Assembly (NCBI GenBank): GCA_030180135.1 | Contig: CM058237.1 | Span: forward strand, 104,547,904-104,611,903 | DNA: 64,000 bases | Source: Orychophragmus violaceus | Taxonomy: Eukaryota > Streptophyta > Magnoliopsida > Brassicales > Brassicaceae | Direction: 5' to 3' | Shown: positions 54,670 to 64,000 of the stretch, piece after piece | How the letters are laid out: every line of letters begins with the position of its first letter | Numbering within the stretch: position 1 is the first letter of the stretch | Notes under the pieces: model-generated | The model's database searches: none | The model's input: only the letters and a program-made list of their open reading frames with translations | What the model was told of the DNA's origin: nothing | Position numbers and translations under genes: made by a program

Positions 54670-56399
54670 CACGCAACCGGATCTTACCTACGGCAGCAGA
54701 GGTGGATGGAGTTCATCGCAGATTATGATCTCAAGATCAAGTATCATCCTGGAAAATCTAATGTTGTTGCGGATGCACCGGCAGAAAACCAAGGCTAGCA
54801 TCAAAAAGGAACTTGAAACCCTAACCGAAGAACTCAAGTTGGTGAATTTGGCGGCGATGGAAGGGGAAGAAGATGAGCCGTTAGGCTTACAAGCGGTAAG
54901 GCAAGCATATATAGTTCTTTGAATCCGAGAAGAGCAGCAGAAAGATGAGAAGATCCTAAAAATCATTGAAGAAATCAGGAATCGAGATGGACCAAACCAG
55001 AGCGGATATCATATGGCCAACGATGGTACATTACTTCTCAGGGGAAGGATTACTATACATGAAGATCAGGGTTATTGAGAAGAGATCTTGGAAGCAGCGC
55101 ATCATTCTTTGCTTAGCATCCACACTGGGAGTTCAAAGATGTATAAAGACGTGAGGAGGTATTATCATTGGCCGGGAATGAAGAAGAATGTAGCTAGATG
55201 GGTAACGCAATGCCCAACTTGTCAGCAAATAAAAGTGGAACATCAAGTACTCGGTTGTCTACTACAGAATCTAACTATTCCTCAGTGTAAATAGGATTCC
55301 ATGTCAATGGATTTTATCACCGGAATGCCGATAGCGAAAGGGAGAGCAAACAATGCAATTTTGGTAATTGTTAATCGTCTGACTAAGGTGGCGCATCTGA
55401 TTCCCATAAAGGATACAAATAAGGTAGAAGCTTTGGATGAGCTGTATATTGACCAAATCATTCGCCTTCATGGAGTTCCAGCGGATATCGTGTCAGATCG
55501 GGATCCACGATTTACCTCCATCTTTTGGAGGCATTGCAAGAAGCGTTGGAAACGGAGTTGCGTACCAGTACTGCATACCATCCAAAAACCGATGGCCAAA
55601 CTGAAAGGACTATCCGGACCATTGAGGACATGTTGCGAATGTGTGCACTCGATTAGGCTGGAAATTGGGAAAAGTACTTACCAGTAGTGGAATTATCGTA
55701 TAAAAACAACTACCATTCCAGTATCGGAATGTCTCCATATGCAGCTTTATATGAATGACCGTGTAGAATTACGCTATGTTGGACCGAGATTAGAGAGCAA
55801 GAAGTCTTTGGACCCAAGATCGTTGATGAGACGACCAACAAAATACAAATGATTTAGGCCAACATGAAGAAAGCTCAAGACCGGCAGAAGAAATTTGCAG
55901 ACCAAGCAAGGTGAGAAGTTAGATTTAAAGTCGGATATTGGGTATATTTGAGGGTTTCATCTCAAAGAAGAGGAGAACGGTTCGGCAAAGTTGGAAAGTT
56001 AGAAGTTCGCTACATCGGACCATACCAAGTAATTGGTAAGGTTAGAGAAATGGCATACAAATTGGATTTACCGTCAGACATGCAGTTTTCACCCAGTGTT
56101 CCATGTTTCCATGCTACGGAAATTCATTCGCGATACAAGGGATGTGGAAACGGAGAAAATAAAAGATCTTCAGTTGAACCTGACCTACACCGAAGGACCC
56201 ATTCACATAAGAGAGAAACATATACGGAAACTCAAGAATTAAGAGATTCCGCAAATTCAAGTCTTCTGGGGAAATCAGAATCGCGTTACTGTCACATGGG
56301 AGGATGAATCAAGATTTAAATCATCGTATCCAGAGTTTTTCATTAATGATCAGTAAAAAGGAGTTTTCCCGAACCGTAAAGAATTTTATGGGGGAAGAA
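54670..56399 (+). pseudogene. Element Y, piece 4: RNase H end, integrase, chromo-like tail
   Basis: Continues RNase H (RWMEFIADYDLKIKYHPGKS, NVVADAP). The integrase zinc finger HHSLLSIHTGSSKMYKDVRR ends in CPTCQQIK. The core has MDFITGMPIAKG, VSDRDPRFTS and TDGQTERTIRT, so the D, D and E are visible but in different frames. The tail has GKVGKLEVRYIGPYQVIGKV, HPVFHVSMLRKFI and a chromodomain-like VTVTWEDESRFK near 56290. At least five stops or frameshifts. The purine tract GGGGGAAGAA directly precedes the LTR at 56400. Confidence 0.88.
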
Positions 56400-56528
56400 T
56401 GTAATATCCCGATCTCTGAATGCGATAAAAATATTATTATCAAACGTAATGATATTTTATTGCTAATAAAATGAATTATATTCTAATAAATTCATTTGAG
56501 TTATTTTTGGAAATTATTGTGAATTTTC
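56400..56528 (+). repeat. Element Y 3' LTR, first 129 bp before the gap
   Basis: Starts TGTAATATCCCGATC directly after the purine tract. AT-rich. Truncated by the N-run. Confidence 0.75.
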
Positions 56529-57028
56529 NNNNNNNNNNNNNNNNNNNNNNNNNNNNNNNNNNNNNNNNNNNNNNNNNNNNNNNNNNNNNNNNNNNNNNNN
56601 NNNNNNNNNNNNNNNNNNNNNNNNNNNNNNNNNNNNNNNNNNNNNNNNNNNNNNNNNNNNNNNNNNNNNNNNNNNNNNNNNNNNNNNNNNNNNNNNNNNN
56701 NNNNNNNNNNNNNNNNNNNNNNNNNNNNNNNNNNNNNNNNNNNNNNNNNNNNNNNNNNNNNNNNNNNNNNNNNNNNNNNNNNNNNNNNNNNNNNNNNNNN
56801 NNNNNNNNNNNNNNNNNNNNNNNNNNNNNNNNNNNNNNNNNNNNNNNNNNNNNNNNNNNNNNNNNNNNNNNNNNNNNNNNNNNNNNNNNNNNNNNNNNNN
56901 NNNNNNNNNNNNNNNNNNNNNNNNNNNNNNNNNNNNNNNNNNNNNNNNNNNNNNNNNNNNNNNNNNNNNNNNNNNNNNNNNNNNNNNNNNNNNNNNNNNN
57001 NNNNNNNNNNNNNNNNNNNNNNNNNNNN
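56529..57028. other. Assembly gap, exactly 500 N
   Basis: A round-number N run, so the true length is unknown. The left flank is Y LTR; the right flank starts in the middle of an inverted long LTR. Confidence 1.
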
Positions 57029-58584
57029 AGAGTCTAATGAGCGATCTAAGATCACCCAGCGAGACGGCTCCCCACTACAGCTTCTAGTCTATCTAATATC
57101 TACAACTTCCCGCCCAAAAACCCCAAAATAACAAGCAACAAAACAAACGGTCGATCACGTGCTACCACGACGTGATAAACCCACAACACACAAATACTTG
57201 CCAAAAGAAAGAGAAGCGATTAAGGAAATCAGGAGCACTGCGGCACATGCTCTCGATTGGAACTCGATCTATCGCGCAACACGAAAACACGGACACACAC
57301 TCGCCCCTTCACGATCTCGGTAACTTCCACGGGTTTACATAGTCACCGACATGGTAACTAACCCACGACTCCCAGATGTAAACACGAAGTCTCCAACCTA
57401 GGACACTGCCCTCAGTCCATCGATACACAGTGACTCGGGCTACCCCACGGTAACCTAAGTTTCCATGTGATTCGGCCCTAGGAAATGACCCCGTATTCTC
57501 CGAACCACACAACTACCGGCGTCACTCAGTAGGTTAACGCCATAACCGGAATCACCACCCGAAGGCACACAATCCGATTAGGCAGCTACCCGAGGATCCA
57601 ATCGGGTCGGATTACGCAGCTAACCCTTATTCTAACATCTTTTAATTCATTCGTGTCCGCTACCCTGGATTAGCGGATTGCTAACCCGTAGAGGGCTCAT
57701 AACTCATTCTTGTCCGCTTTCTTAGAATAGCGGATTGCTAACCCGTAGACGGCCCATCAATCACACCACTTCTTTTACTTATCATTTTCTAAGTATCTTT
57801 TAATAACTCCTCGATCCGTCGGTTTAATGTTAGTAGCTTACTAAACTCCCGACGTCTCATGATGAACTTAATCCATTCATTTAATAACCCTTAACCCTCA
57901 ACTCAATATTAAACCTAATCCCAATCCCGTTACATATTTTATACGTTTGTTTAGGTTTCACTTCCGTATTTTAATATCGCTTTGATTCCCGTATATAGAT
58001 TCTTTCAACATCGTTCTTTATTACATATATATGCATATACGGTCCTAACCATGCAACGTCTATATGAATGCATCAATCAATATCTCTAACAACCTAGCAG
58101 CACACGACGGTTAAATCCTTAACCCTAAGGTCCTAGCATGCATCTCCGAACCCTAACCGGTTTATCGTTAACCAAACAATATCAATCATCAATCAATTAA
58201 AGTACGGGTATGAAAATCCTATGTCTACGGCTTTCGGTTCCCGGTCTATATGCATTTAACTACACTACAGTTTTGAGCCGACTCACAGTGAATAGGTGCG
58301 AAAATGATGGATCCGACACGGTATGAATCTCGAGACCTCCGAACTGAACCGCGAACACCCTAACACGATTTTTGAAGATTCCCGAACACCCCTAGAACCG
58401 TCTGAACCAGAATCGGTCGAAGTCAACGCGTTGACCACGGCGTTGACCATTGACCGCTCCTGGACCGTTGACCACTCCGGTTAACCTAACTGAACCATTG
58501 AACCGACTGAAATAGCTGAACCAATCTCCAATTGGCCGGTTTAGGTAAAATAGTTTAGAGCCAACTGTTGATAAAGGCGTTGAC
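57029..58584 (-). repeat. Long gypsy LTR of A/D subtype, inverted, truncated (LTR-E)
   Basis: Reverse complement of the LTR-A/LTR-D central region: AGAGTCTAATGAGCGATC at 57029 corresponds to about 5191 in LTR-A. It has two 57-bp-type units (about 57645-57755) and a GTTGACC cluster (58420-58510). Its left end is lost in the gap; its right part is split by element Z (candidate TSD TTGAC, 58580-58584). Confidence 0.88.
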
Positions 58585-60420
58585 TGTAGTATCCCCCAAC
58601 CGGCCTAAGGAAGATGGGACCGGCCATGGGACCGGCCATGGGACCACAAACATGAACGGGAAGTCCGGAGAGACAGTCCAGCTGGTCAGCTAGGTCAGCT
58701 GGCAACCAGCTCAACTCAGCTGGCCCAAGTGTTAAGCTCACGGGTCAGCTGGTTAGATAGTGACACTAGTTGACCAGGCGGTTACCAGCGAATGGTCACC
58801 ATGACAAGTTGTGACCGTTCGGCCAACAACTTGTGACCATTCTCCCAAGGGAAGTTGGCGCCAATGGAAACCTATAAAAAAACCCTTCCTAGGCCATTTT
58901 TGCGCACGCCCACAAGGGAAAGAAACACCAGAAATTCTCCAAAGGCACAAGTCCATAAATCGAGAGTTTTAGAAAGAGAAAGAGGCCAGAATCTCCAAGA
59001 GAAGGCCGGCGGTTTTAAGAAGAGATTCGGTGGTGGTTAAGGCGCAAGGAAGGGAGTTAAAGATGGCTGGAGAGACATCAACTACCCATGGCAAGACCAC
59101 GACCACATCTAAGGTTAGAGACCGGTTCATGTTCTCTCGGCCTTGGCCAAAACCCTAGCGGTCACGGCCGGTTGTCTATGACCGGGAAACTCTCTTCTTC
59201 TCTTGTTCTAAATAGGCGCTAATTACTTGTTACACGACCGGCCATAAGGCCTTGGTCGTGGACGGTTGACTGGTTGGTTAGTCACGATCCAAGTACTAGA
59301 ATGGCCCAAGAGATCAGTACGGTTTCGAACGGTTTAACGGCTCGTCAAGAAGACGGTAAGCCGAGAACCGAGAAGCCCAAAGTATGGTCGGCCTAGGCAT
59401 GAAAATGGACCGAGAGAAATAGCCGTTGGATCGCGAGACTTAACCGCTCGTCAACTCGCCGGTACATGATGCGGACGATCGCGGATGGTCTACAAACTGT
59501 CGCAAGCGATCGCTGGCCGCGGTCACACGTACGGACCGAAGGAACGATCGTAACCGTCCGCGGTAATGATCGCATCCGTTCGTACGATAAGTCACGTCCG
59601 TTCGCGGATACACGACCTGACCGCAGACCGACCGTGTGATTTTCGCGGATCGATCCTCGTTGACGTAGCGCATAGCCGCATGATCATTTGTCAAGCCGGA
59701 CAGTACGCTCGTACTGATCAGTCCACGCGACCGTAAGGTCAAGCGTGCGAAAGATCGGTACGTCCGACCCGGTACGCGATATGACCGTGAGACTATCCGT
59801 GCGCTGACATACGGACGACCGTGATCAAAACGCGACGGTCGTAAGTCCACGCATCCGACCATGGACCGTATGACAGGAATACACGGTCACACGCTCACGT
59901 CCGTGAGCCGAGTTGTGATTGTGGCTCCTTAAGTGTGTAACGGGAGATAGCGACTTATGATTGGACACTTAGAACGGTTTTAGGATTGTTTGTATAATAT
60001 AAGTTCATGGGATCATATAGAAATGTGAATTACTAGGTTGCATAAAATTGATATAAATGAATATAAAAATCTCATGAACATGTTTTGGCTTTCAGGTTAT
60101 CATGATGATGATCAGACTTAGGCGCGGACAAGACTTGGGGCGAGTGGTGATTAGTTTGGTAGACATTGTTTAGGACCGAATACTTTAGCATAATGCAAAC
60201 GAATTATATATGTATTTGGTACCTTTGCTTATTTAATAAAATGTCTATTTTGCCTTATATGAAATGCCTTAGTCTAATATGAATCGAAATGAATGATTAA
60301 ATGAGATAGAATTATTTAAGTATGAAAATAATGGGCTTGAGGTTCACAAACGAACCTCAAGTTGAAATGGTTAAGTAGTGGCAATCCTTACCGGCCCTAT
60401 GGCCGGGATAGGCCTTGTCA
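58585..60420 (+). repeat. Element Z 5' LTR (1836 bp)
   Basis: Begins TGTAGTATCCCCC and ends GGCCTTGTCA. Contains repeated GGGACCGGCCATG (58617-58650), a TATA box, and a CpG-dense stretch at about 59430-59920 with CGTCCG, CGATCG and CGCGG words. Confidence 0.85.
58873..58880 (+). promoter_or_regulatory. TATA box of element Z LTR
   Basis: TATAAAAA in CCTATAAAAAAACCC, about 290 bp into the LTR. Confidence 0.6.
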
Positions 60421-60423
60421 AGT

Positions 60424-60435
60424 TGGTATCAGAGC
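60424..60435 (+). promoter_or_regulatory. Element Z primer binding site (tRNA-iMet type)
   Basis: TGGTATCAGAGC three bases after the LTR end. Confidence 0.9.
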
Positions 60436-60551
60436 GGAGTTATTTCCTAGGCTTGGGTTAAGGGCTACACCACTCGTCCGGGGTTAGATTGTCCGCATAG
60501 AAATGATAGACTTTTTAGAACTTGAAGATTGATTGAATATATGGATTTGTC

Positions 60552-62029
60552 TTGTTGAATCTTCAGGTTGGAAAAAGCAAGTCCAAGAGGACAAAAGACA
60601 AGGACAAGGAAGCGTCTGCGAACGGCCACGGCCCGAGAGTCCAGACCACCTTTGTCCAACCAGGGTTAACCGGTCCTGAGGTTAGCCCAACGACCACTGG
60701 CCCCATTGCTTCACAGATTCCCCACGGGACTAGGGTTGAAGAACCGAACGTCAAAGCCGGGAACGACGAGCAGTTGGGTGAGTCGTCGTCTCATGCGGCT
60801 CGAGATGAGACCGGCCTTGAGATGGATGACGCCATAGGTGGTGGTGGCGGTTAGCCTTTGACAGCAGTCCCAAACATCGGTCAGATGTGGACTATGTTAA
60901 AGGAAGTGATGGGCCAGCTCACGGTACTGAACCAGAACCTTTTTGGTCAGAAATCGGCTGAGGGTGAGCCGCGGATCACAGTCCCAGTGACTACGGATCC
61001 GAGTGATGAGGATGAGGACGTAGTAGTGGTAGAGTCACAGGCCCCTAAAAAGGTCCGAAAGGTGGACTACCTCAACGTCCTTGGTCACATCACCAAGTTG
61101 GTCATGAAGCACTTCAAGGGAAGTGCTGATCCACTTGAGGCTGACGAATGGAAGTCACGGCTTGTCCGGAACTCCCGTTCTACCCGTTGCCCTGAAGATT
61201 ACCGCAAGGACATAGCGATCCACTTCCTGGAAGGGGACGCTCACAATTGGTGGCTGTCTATGGACAGGCGCACCAAGGGCCTCATCAACTCCTTTGCGGA
61301 GTTTGAGGTAGAGTTCAACCGGAAGTACTTCCCGGTAGAGGCCTGGGATCGTATGGAAGTTCGATACTTGAGCTTGGTCCAGGGCCGCAGGTCGGTCCGA
61401 GAGTATGAGGCCTAGTTTGACCGTCTCAGACGTTACGTGGGACGGGATGTTGAGGACGAGCCGGCTCAGGTGCGTCGCTTCCTTCGCGGCCTGCGGGTGG
61501 AGTTACGTACCCATTGCTCGGTTTGTACCTACAACAGTGTTTCCGAGCTAGTCGAGAGGGCAGCTACGGTTGAAGCCAATTTGGCTGAGGAGAACCACGT
61601 TGGCTCAAAAGACAAAGTGTCCAGCCAACCCGGGAAGGACCTAAAGAGGAAGAGAGATCAGACAGCTGATGCTCCCTCCTCTGACCGCGCCAGATGTGCC
61701 ACATGCGGCAAACGACACTTAGGGAAGTGTTGGAAAGCCAATGTTGCATGCGCGAAGTGTGGCGGCAAAGACCACAAGTCAACAAGCTGTCCACAGAACA
61801 AGGGGCGTGAAGAGGTGACCGAGAGATCAGTGACGTGCTACCACTGTGGCCAAGCTGGACACTACATCCGTGAGTGTCCTTAGCGCCAAGATGGTAAGCC
61901 AAAGGCGCCAGAAGTGAACAGGGGGTCAGGGAGACCGCGCGGCTACGGCCAAGGGTCAAACTGTGAAACCTCGGGTTTACGAACTGGTGAAGGACTCAGG
62001 TGAGGCCGGCTCCTACGATGCGATCACTG
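60552..62029 (+). pseudogene. Element Z gag (interrupted)
   Basis: One frame with stops at 60852-60854, 61413-61415 and 61881-61883. Sequence begins GKSKSKRTKDKDKEASANGH just after a TCTTCAG that looks like a splice acceptor; no in-frame ATG is visible, so the true start is unclear. The retrotransposon gag domain covers about 61080-61560 (FKGSADPLEADEWKSRL, HFLEGDAHNWWLSMD, FNRKYFPVEAW, FDRLRRYVG). Three zinc knuckles follow: CATCGKRHLGKC (short), CAKCGGKDHKSTSC and CYHCGQAGHYIREC. A further frame change before about 61960 leads to QTVKPRVYELVKDSGEAGSY. Unspliced, it ends at TLLEP-stop (about 62041-62049) inside the predicted intron. Confidence 0.85.
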
Positions 62030-62128
62030 GTACGTTACTGGAACCCTGACCTTTCTTCAATTATAAATGCATTGCATACATATTGGGGGAAAAAGCGGGA
62101 TGCGCTTATACATTTGGGAAATGTGTAG
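62030..62128 (+). other. Predicted intron at the gag/protease junction of Z
   Basis: Donor GTACGT at 62030, acceptor AAATGTGTAG ending at 62128, 99 nt. Contains GAACCCTGA (Gag stop) at the same place as in Y. Splicing would join AITG to TVLIGGVE. Confidence 0.6.
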
Positions 62129-62677
62129 GGACCGTTTTGATAGGCGGTGTAGAGACATTGACTCTGGGGCTACGCATAGTTTTGTGAGTCCAGGGATGAT
62201 TTGAAAAGGCTTGTTCCAAAGTGAACAAGTGGCCGGCCAAGGCATTGTGAATGCCGCAAGTGGGCAAGTAATGCCTATGCTAGGGTTAGTCCAAGATGTG
62301 CCCGTTTCCATTGGAGGCGTGAGCATGCCGGCTGATCTAGTGGTGGTCCAACTCAAACATCACGAAGTGATCTTGGGTATGGACTGGCTCGGCCAAAACC
62401 GAGCCACCATTGAATGTCACCGGGGAAGGGTGAAATTCGAGAAGCCTGAGGGCAAGGTAGTATTCCAAGGAATACGGCCAACCTCGGGAAGTTTGGTCGT
62501 CTCTGCTATCCAAGCGGAGAAGATGTTGGCTAAGGGATGTGAAGCATACTTTGCCACCATTACGACCAAGGAAGTAGGGCCAGAGGCTAGGGTTGGGGAG
62601 ATCCCAGTGGTTAAGAACTTTGAGGACGTTTTCAGACCATTAGAAGGCTTACCGCCTGACCGGTCCGATCCGATCCG
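62129..62677 (+). pseudogene. Element Z protease and linker (two indels, one stop)
   Basis: Aspartic protease with DSGATHSFVSP at about 62160-62192, reached only after a deletion of about 8 bp relative to Y just before the catalytic Asp. TGA at 62202-62204 interrupts MI-stop-KGLF (CGA to TGA would explain it). The frame then runs intact from 62205 through VILGMDWLGQNRATIECHRG to a tandem duplication of GATCC (62667-62671, 62672-62676), which shifts the frame away from RT. Confidence 0.85.
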
Positions 62678-64000
62678 TTCATCATAGAACTTGAACCCAG
62701 AACTAAACCCTTATCCAAGGCGCCATACAGAATGGCCCCAGCCGAGATGGATGAGTTGAAGAAGCAACTGGAGGAGTTGCTGGATAAGGGCTTTATTAGG
62801 CCGAGCAGTTCTCCTTGGGGAGCGCCTGTCTTATTCGTCAAGAAGAAGGACGGGAGCCTCCGCTTGTGCATAGACTACCGAGGCATCAACCGGGTGACTG
62901 TTAAGAACAAGTACCCATTGCCTCGTATACATGAGTTGTTAGACCAACTCAAGGGTTCGACCGTGTTTTCTAAGATCGACCTCGCTTCGGGATACCATCA
63001 AATCCCGATAGCACCAGATGACGTGAGGAAGACTGCGTTCAGGACTCGGTATGGTCACTACGAGTTTGTAGTCATGCCGTTTGGTCTAACTAATGCACCG
63101 GCCGCGTTCATGAAGATGATGAACGGTGTCTTTCGGGAATGGTTAGATAAGTTTGTTATCATATTCATTGATGACATTCTCGTTTACTCCAAGAACCCTC
63201 AAGAGCATCAGGAACATCTTAGAATCGTGTTGGAGAAGTTGCGGGAACAGAAGCTCTACGCCAAACTAAGTAAATGTAGTTTTTGGCAAGAGCGGATTGG
63301 CTTCCTAGGACACATAGTGTCGGCGGAAGGAGTGTTGGTTGATCCGGAAAAGATCCGGGCAATTGAAGAGTGGCCAAGACCGAGAAACGCGACGAAAGTC
63401 CGAAGTTTCCTTGGTCTTGCCGGATACTATAGGCGTTTTGTCCAAGGGTTTGCAAGTATGGCCAAGGCCATGACGAAGCTAACCGGGAAAAACGTGAAGT
63501 TTGAGTGGACTGAGGCCGCAGAGAAGAGTTTTACGGAACTCAAGCAGATGTTGATTAAGGCACCAGTCCTGACCCAGCCCCAAGATGATGTGCCTTACGT
63601 GGTATACACGGATGCGTCAATCAATGGGTTGGGATGTGTGTTGATGCAAGAAGGGAAGGTGATTGCATATGCTTCAAGGCAATTAAGGAAACATGAGGGA
63701 AACTATCCCACTCATGATCTTGAGATGGCTGCAGTAGTCTTTGCACTTAAGATCTGGAGATCTTATCTCTACGGAGCAAAAGTGCAACTATTTACGGACC
63801 AAAAGAGCCTAAAGTATGTGTTCACTCAACCTGAGCTCAACCTTCGTCAAAGGAGATGGATGGAACTAGTGGCTGATTATGATCTGGACATTACTTACCA
63901 TCCAGGAAGGGCCAACCTCGTGGCCGACGCCTTAAGTAGGAAAAGGACCAAGGTGGCTATTGGACGGGATGCGGAGACCTTGGTCGGAATGGTCCGTTCC
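62678..64000 (+). CDS. Element Z reverse transcriptase and RNase H (open to window end)
   Basis: 441 codons without a stop, in the frame that follows the GATCC duplication; the C-terminal integrase lies beyond the window. RT has LCIDYRGINRVTVKNKYPLP (about residues 63-82), catalytic Asp101 in KIDLASGYH and FIDD (Asp165, Asp166) before ILVYSK. RNase H starts near 300 with Asp312 (VVYTDAS), Glu349 (HDLEMAA), Asp374 (FTDQKS) and Asp417 (LVADALSRK). All expected catalytic residues are present. It would make DNA from element RNA if expressed, but the upstream frame is broken. Frames in Y pieces 2-4 are its decayed relatives. Confidence 0.95.

Larger units (their letters stand above)
58585..64000 (+). 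mobile_element. Element Z, Ty3/gypsy chromovirus-like, 5' part
   Basis: 5' LTR 58585-60420, tRNA-iMet-type primer site, gag with three zinc knuckles, predicted intron, protease, then RT-RNase H open to the window end. Its gag/protease junction and RT are closely related in layout to element Y. Gag and protease carry stops and indels; the RT-RNase H part is open. Confidence 0.92.

Noticed and set aside
56471..57055. Open frames across the gap
   Set aside because: They consist of N bases; no sequence supports them.
59440..59862. 140-codon minus-strand frame in the element Z LTR
   Set aside because: Explained by CpG-rich, stop-poor composition; Arg/Ser-rich low-complexity translation with no known domain.

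Overview
The window looks like plant nuclear heterochromatin, most likely pericentromeric DNA of a Brassicaceae species. That placement is inference: it rests on Athila-type LTR retrotransposons with tRNA-Asp primer sites, chromovirus-like Ty3/gypsy elements, a copia element and a CACTA transposon packed together with no host gene. I see no rRNA gene, tRNA gene, CRISPR array or bacterial-style operon. Nearly every base belongs to a mobile element or its remnant.

The scaffold is one old Ty3/gypsy element, called Y here. Its gag and pol survive in four pieces (22334-22436, 37394-39024, 46247-46688, 54670-56399), followed by the start of its 3' LTR (56400-56528). Y was broken by: (1) a composite of long-LTR, gag-only gypsy elements ending at 22333; (2) a non-autonomous Athila, 22437-37393 (TSD GTCAG), itself hit by a nearly intact minus-strand Athila, 25162-34912 (TSD GCAAC); (3) a copia element, 39025-46246 (TSD CGGCC); (4) a CACTA transposon, 46689-54669 (TSD CAC). 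Removing each insertion plus one TSD copy rejoins Y's coding sequence.

Left part (1-22333): the 3' end of another Athila (1-3021) sits inside the first of four 3.5-kb-class LTRs. The order is LTR-A, internal I1, LTR-B, I2, LTR-C, I3, LTR-D. The internals carry only a zinc-knuckle gag-like gene plus traces of a pol tail. LTR-A and LTR-D are one subtype and LTR-B and LTR-C another, so this is a nested and recombined composite.

Right part: a 500-N assembly gap (56529-57028), an inverted LTR of the A/D subtype (57029-58584), and, inserted in it, the 5' part of another gypsy element, Z (58585-64000). Z runs off the window with an open RT-RNase H reading frame.

Main observations: a two-hairpin RNA candidate just after pol in all three Athila copies, with three different Watson-Crick pairs at one stem position; a gag/protease-junction intron shared by Y and Z that contains the Gag stop codon; a palindromic CGATCG motif spread through coding and non-coding parts of the Athilas; a gag-only long-LTR family with four or five zinc knuckles; and an integrase catalytic Asp-to-Tyr change in an Athila whose LTRs are about 99.7% identical.
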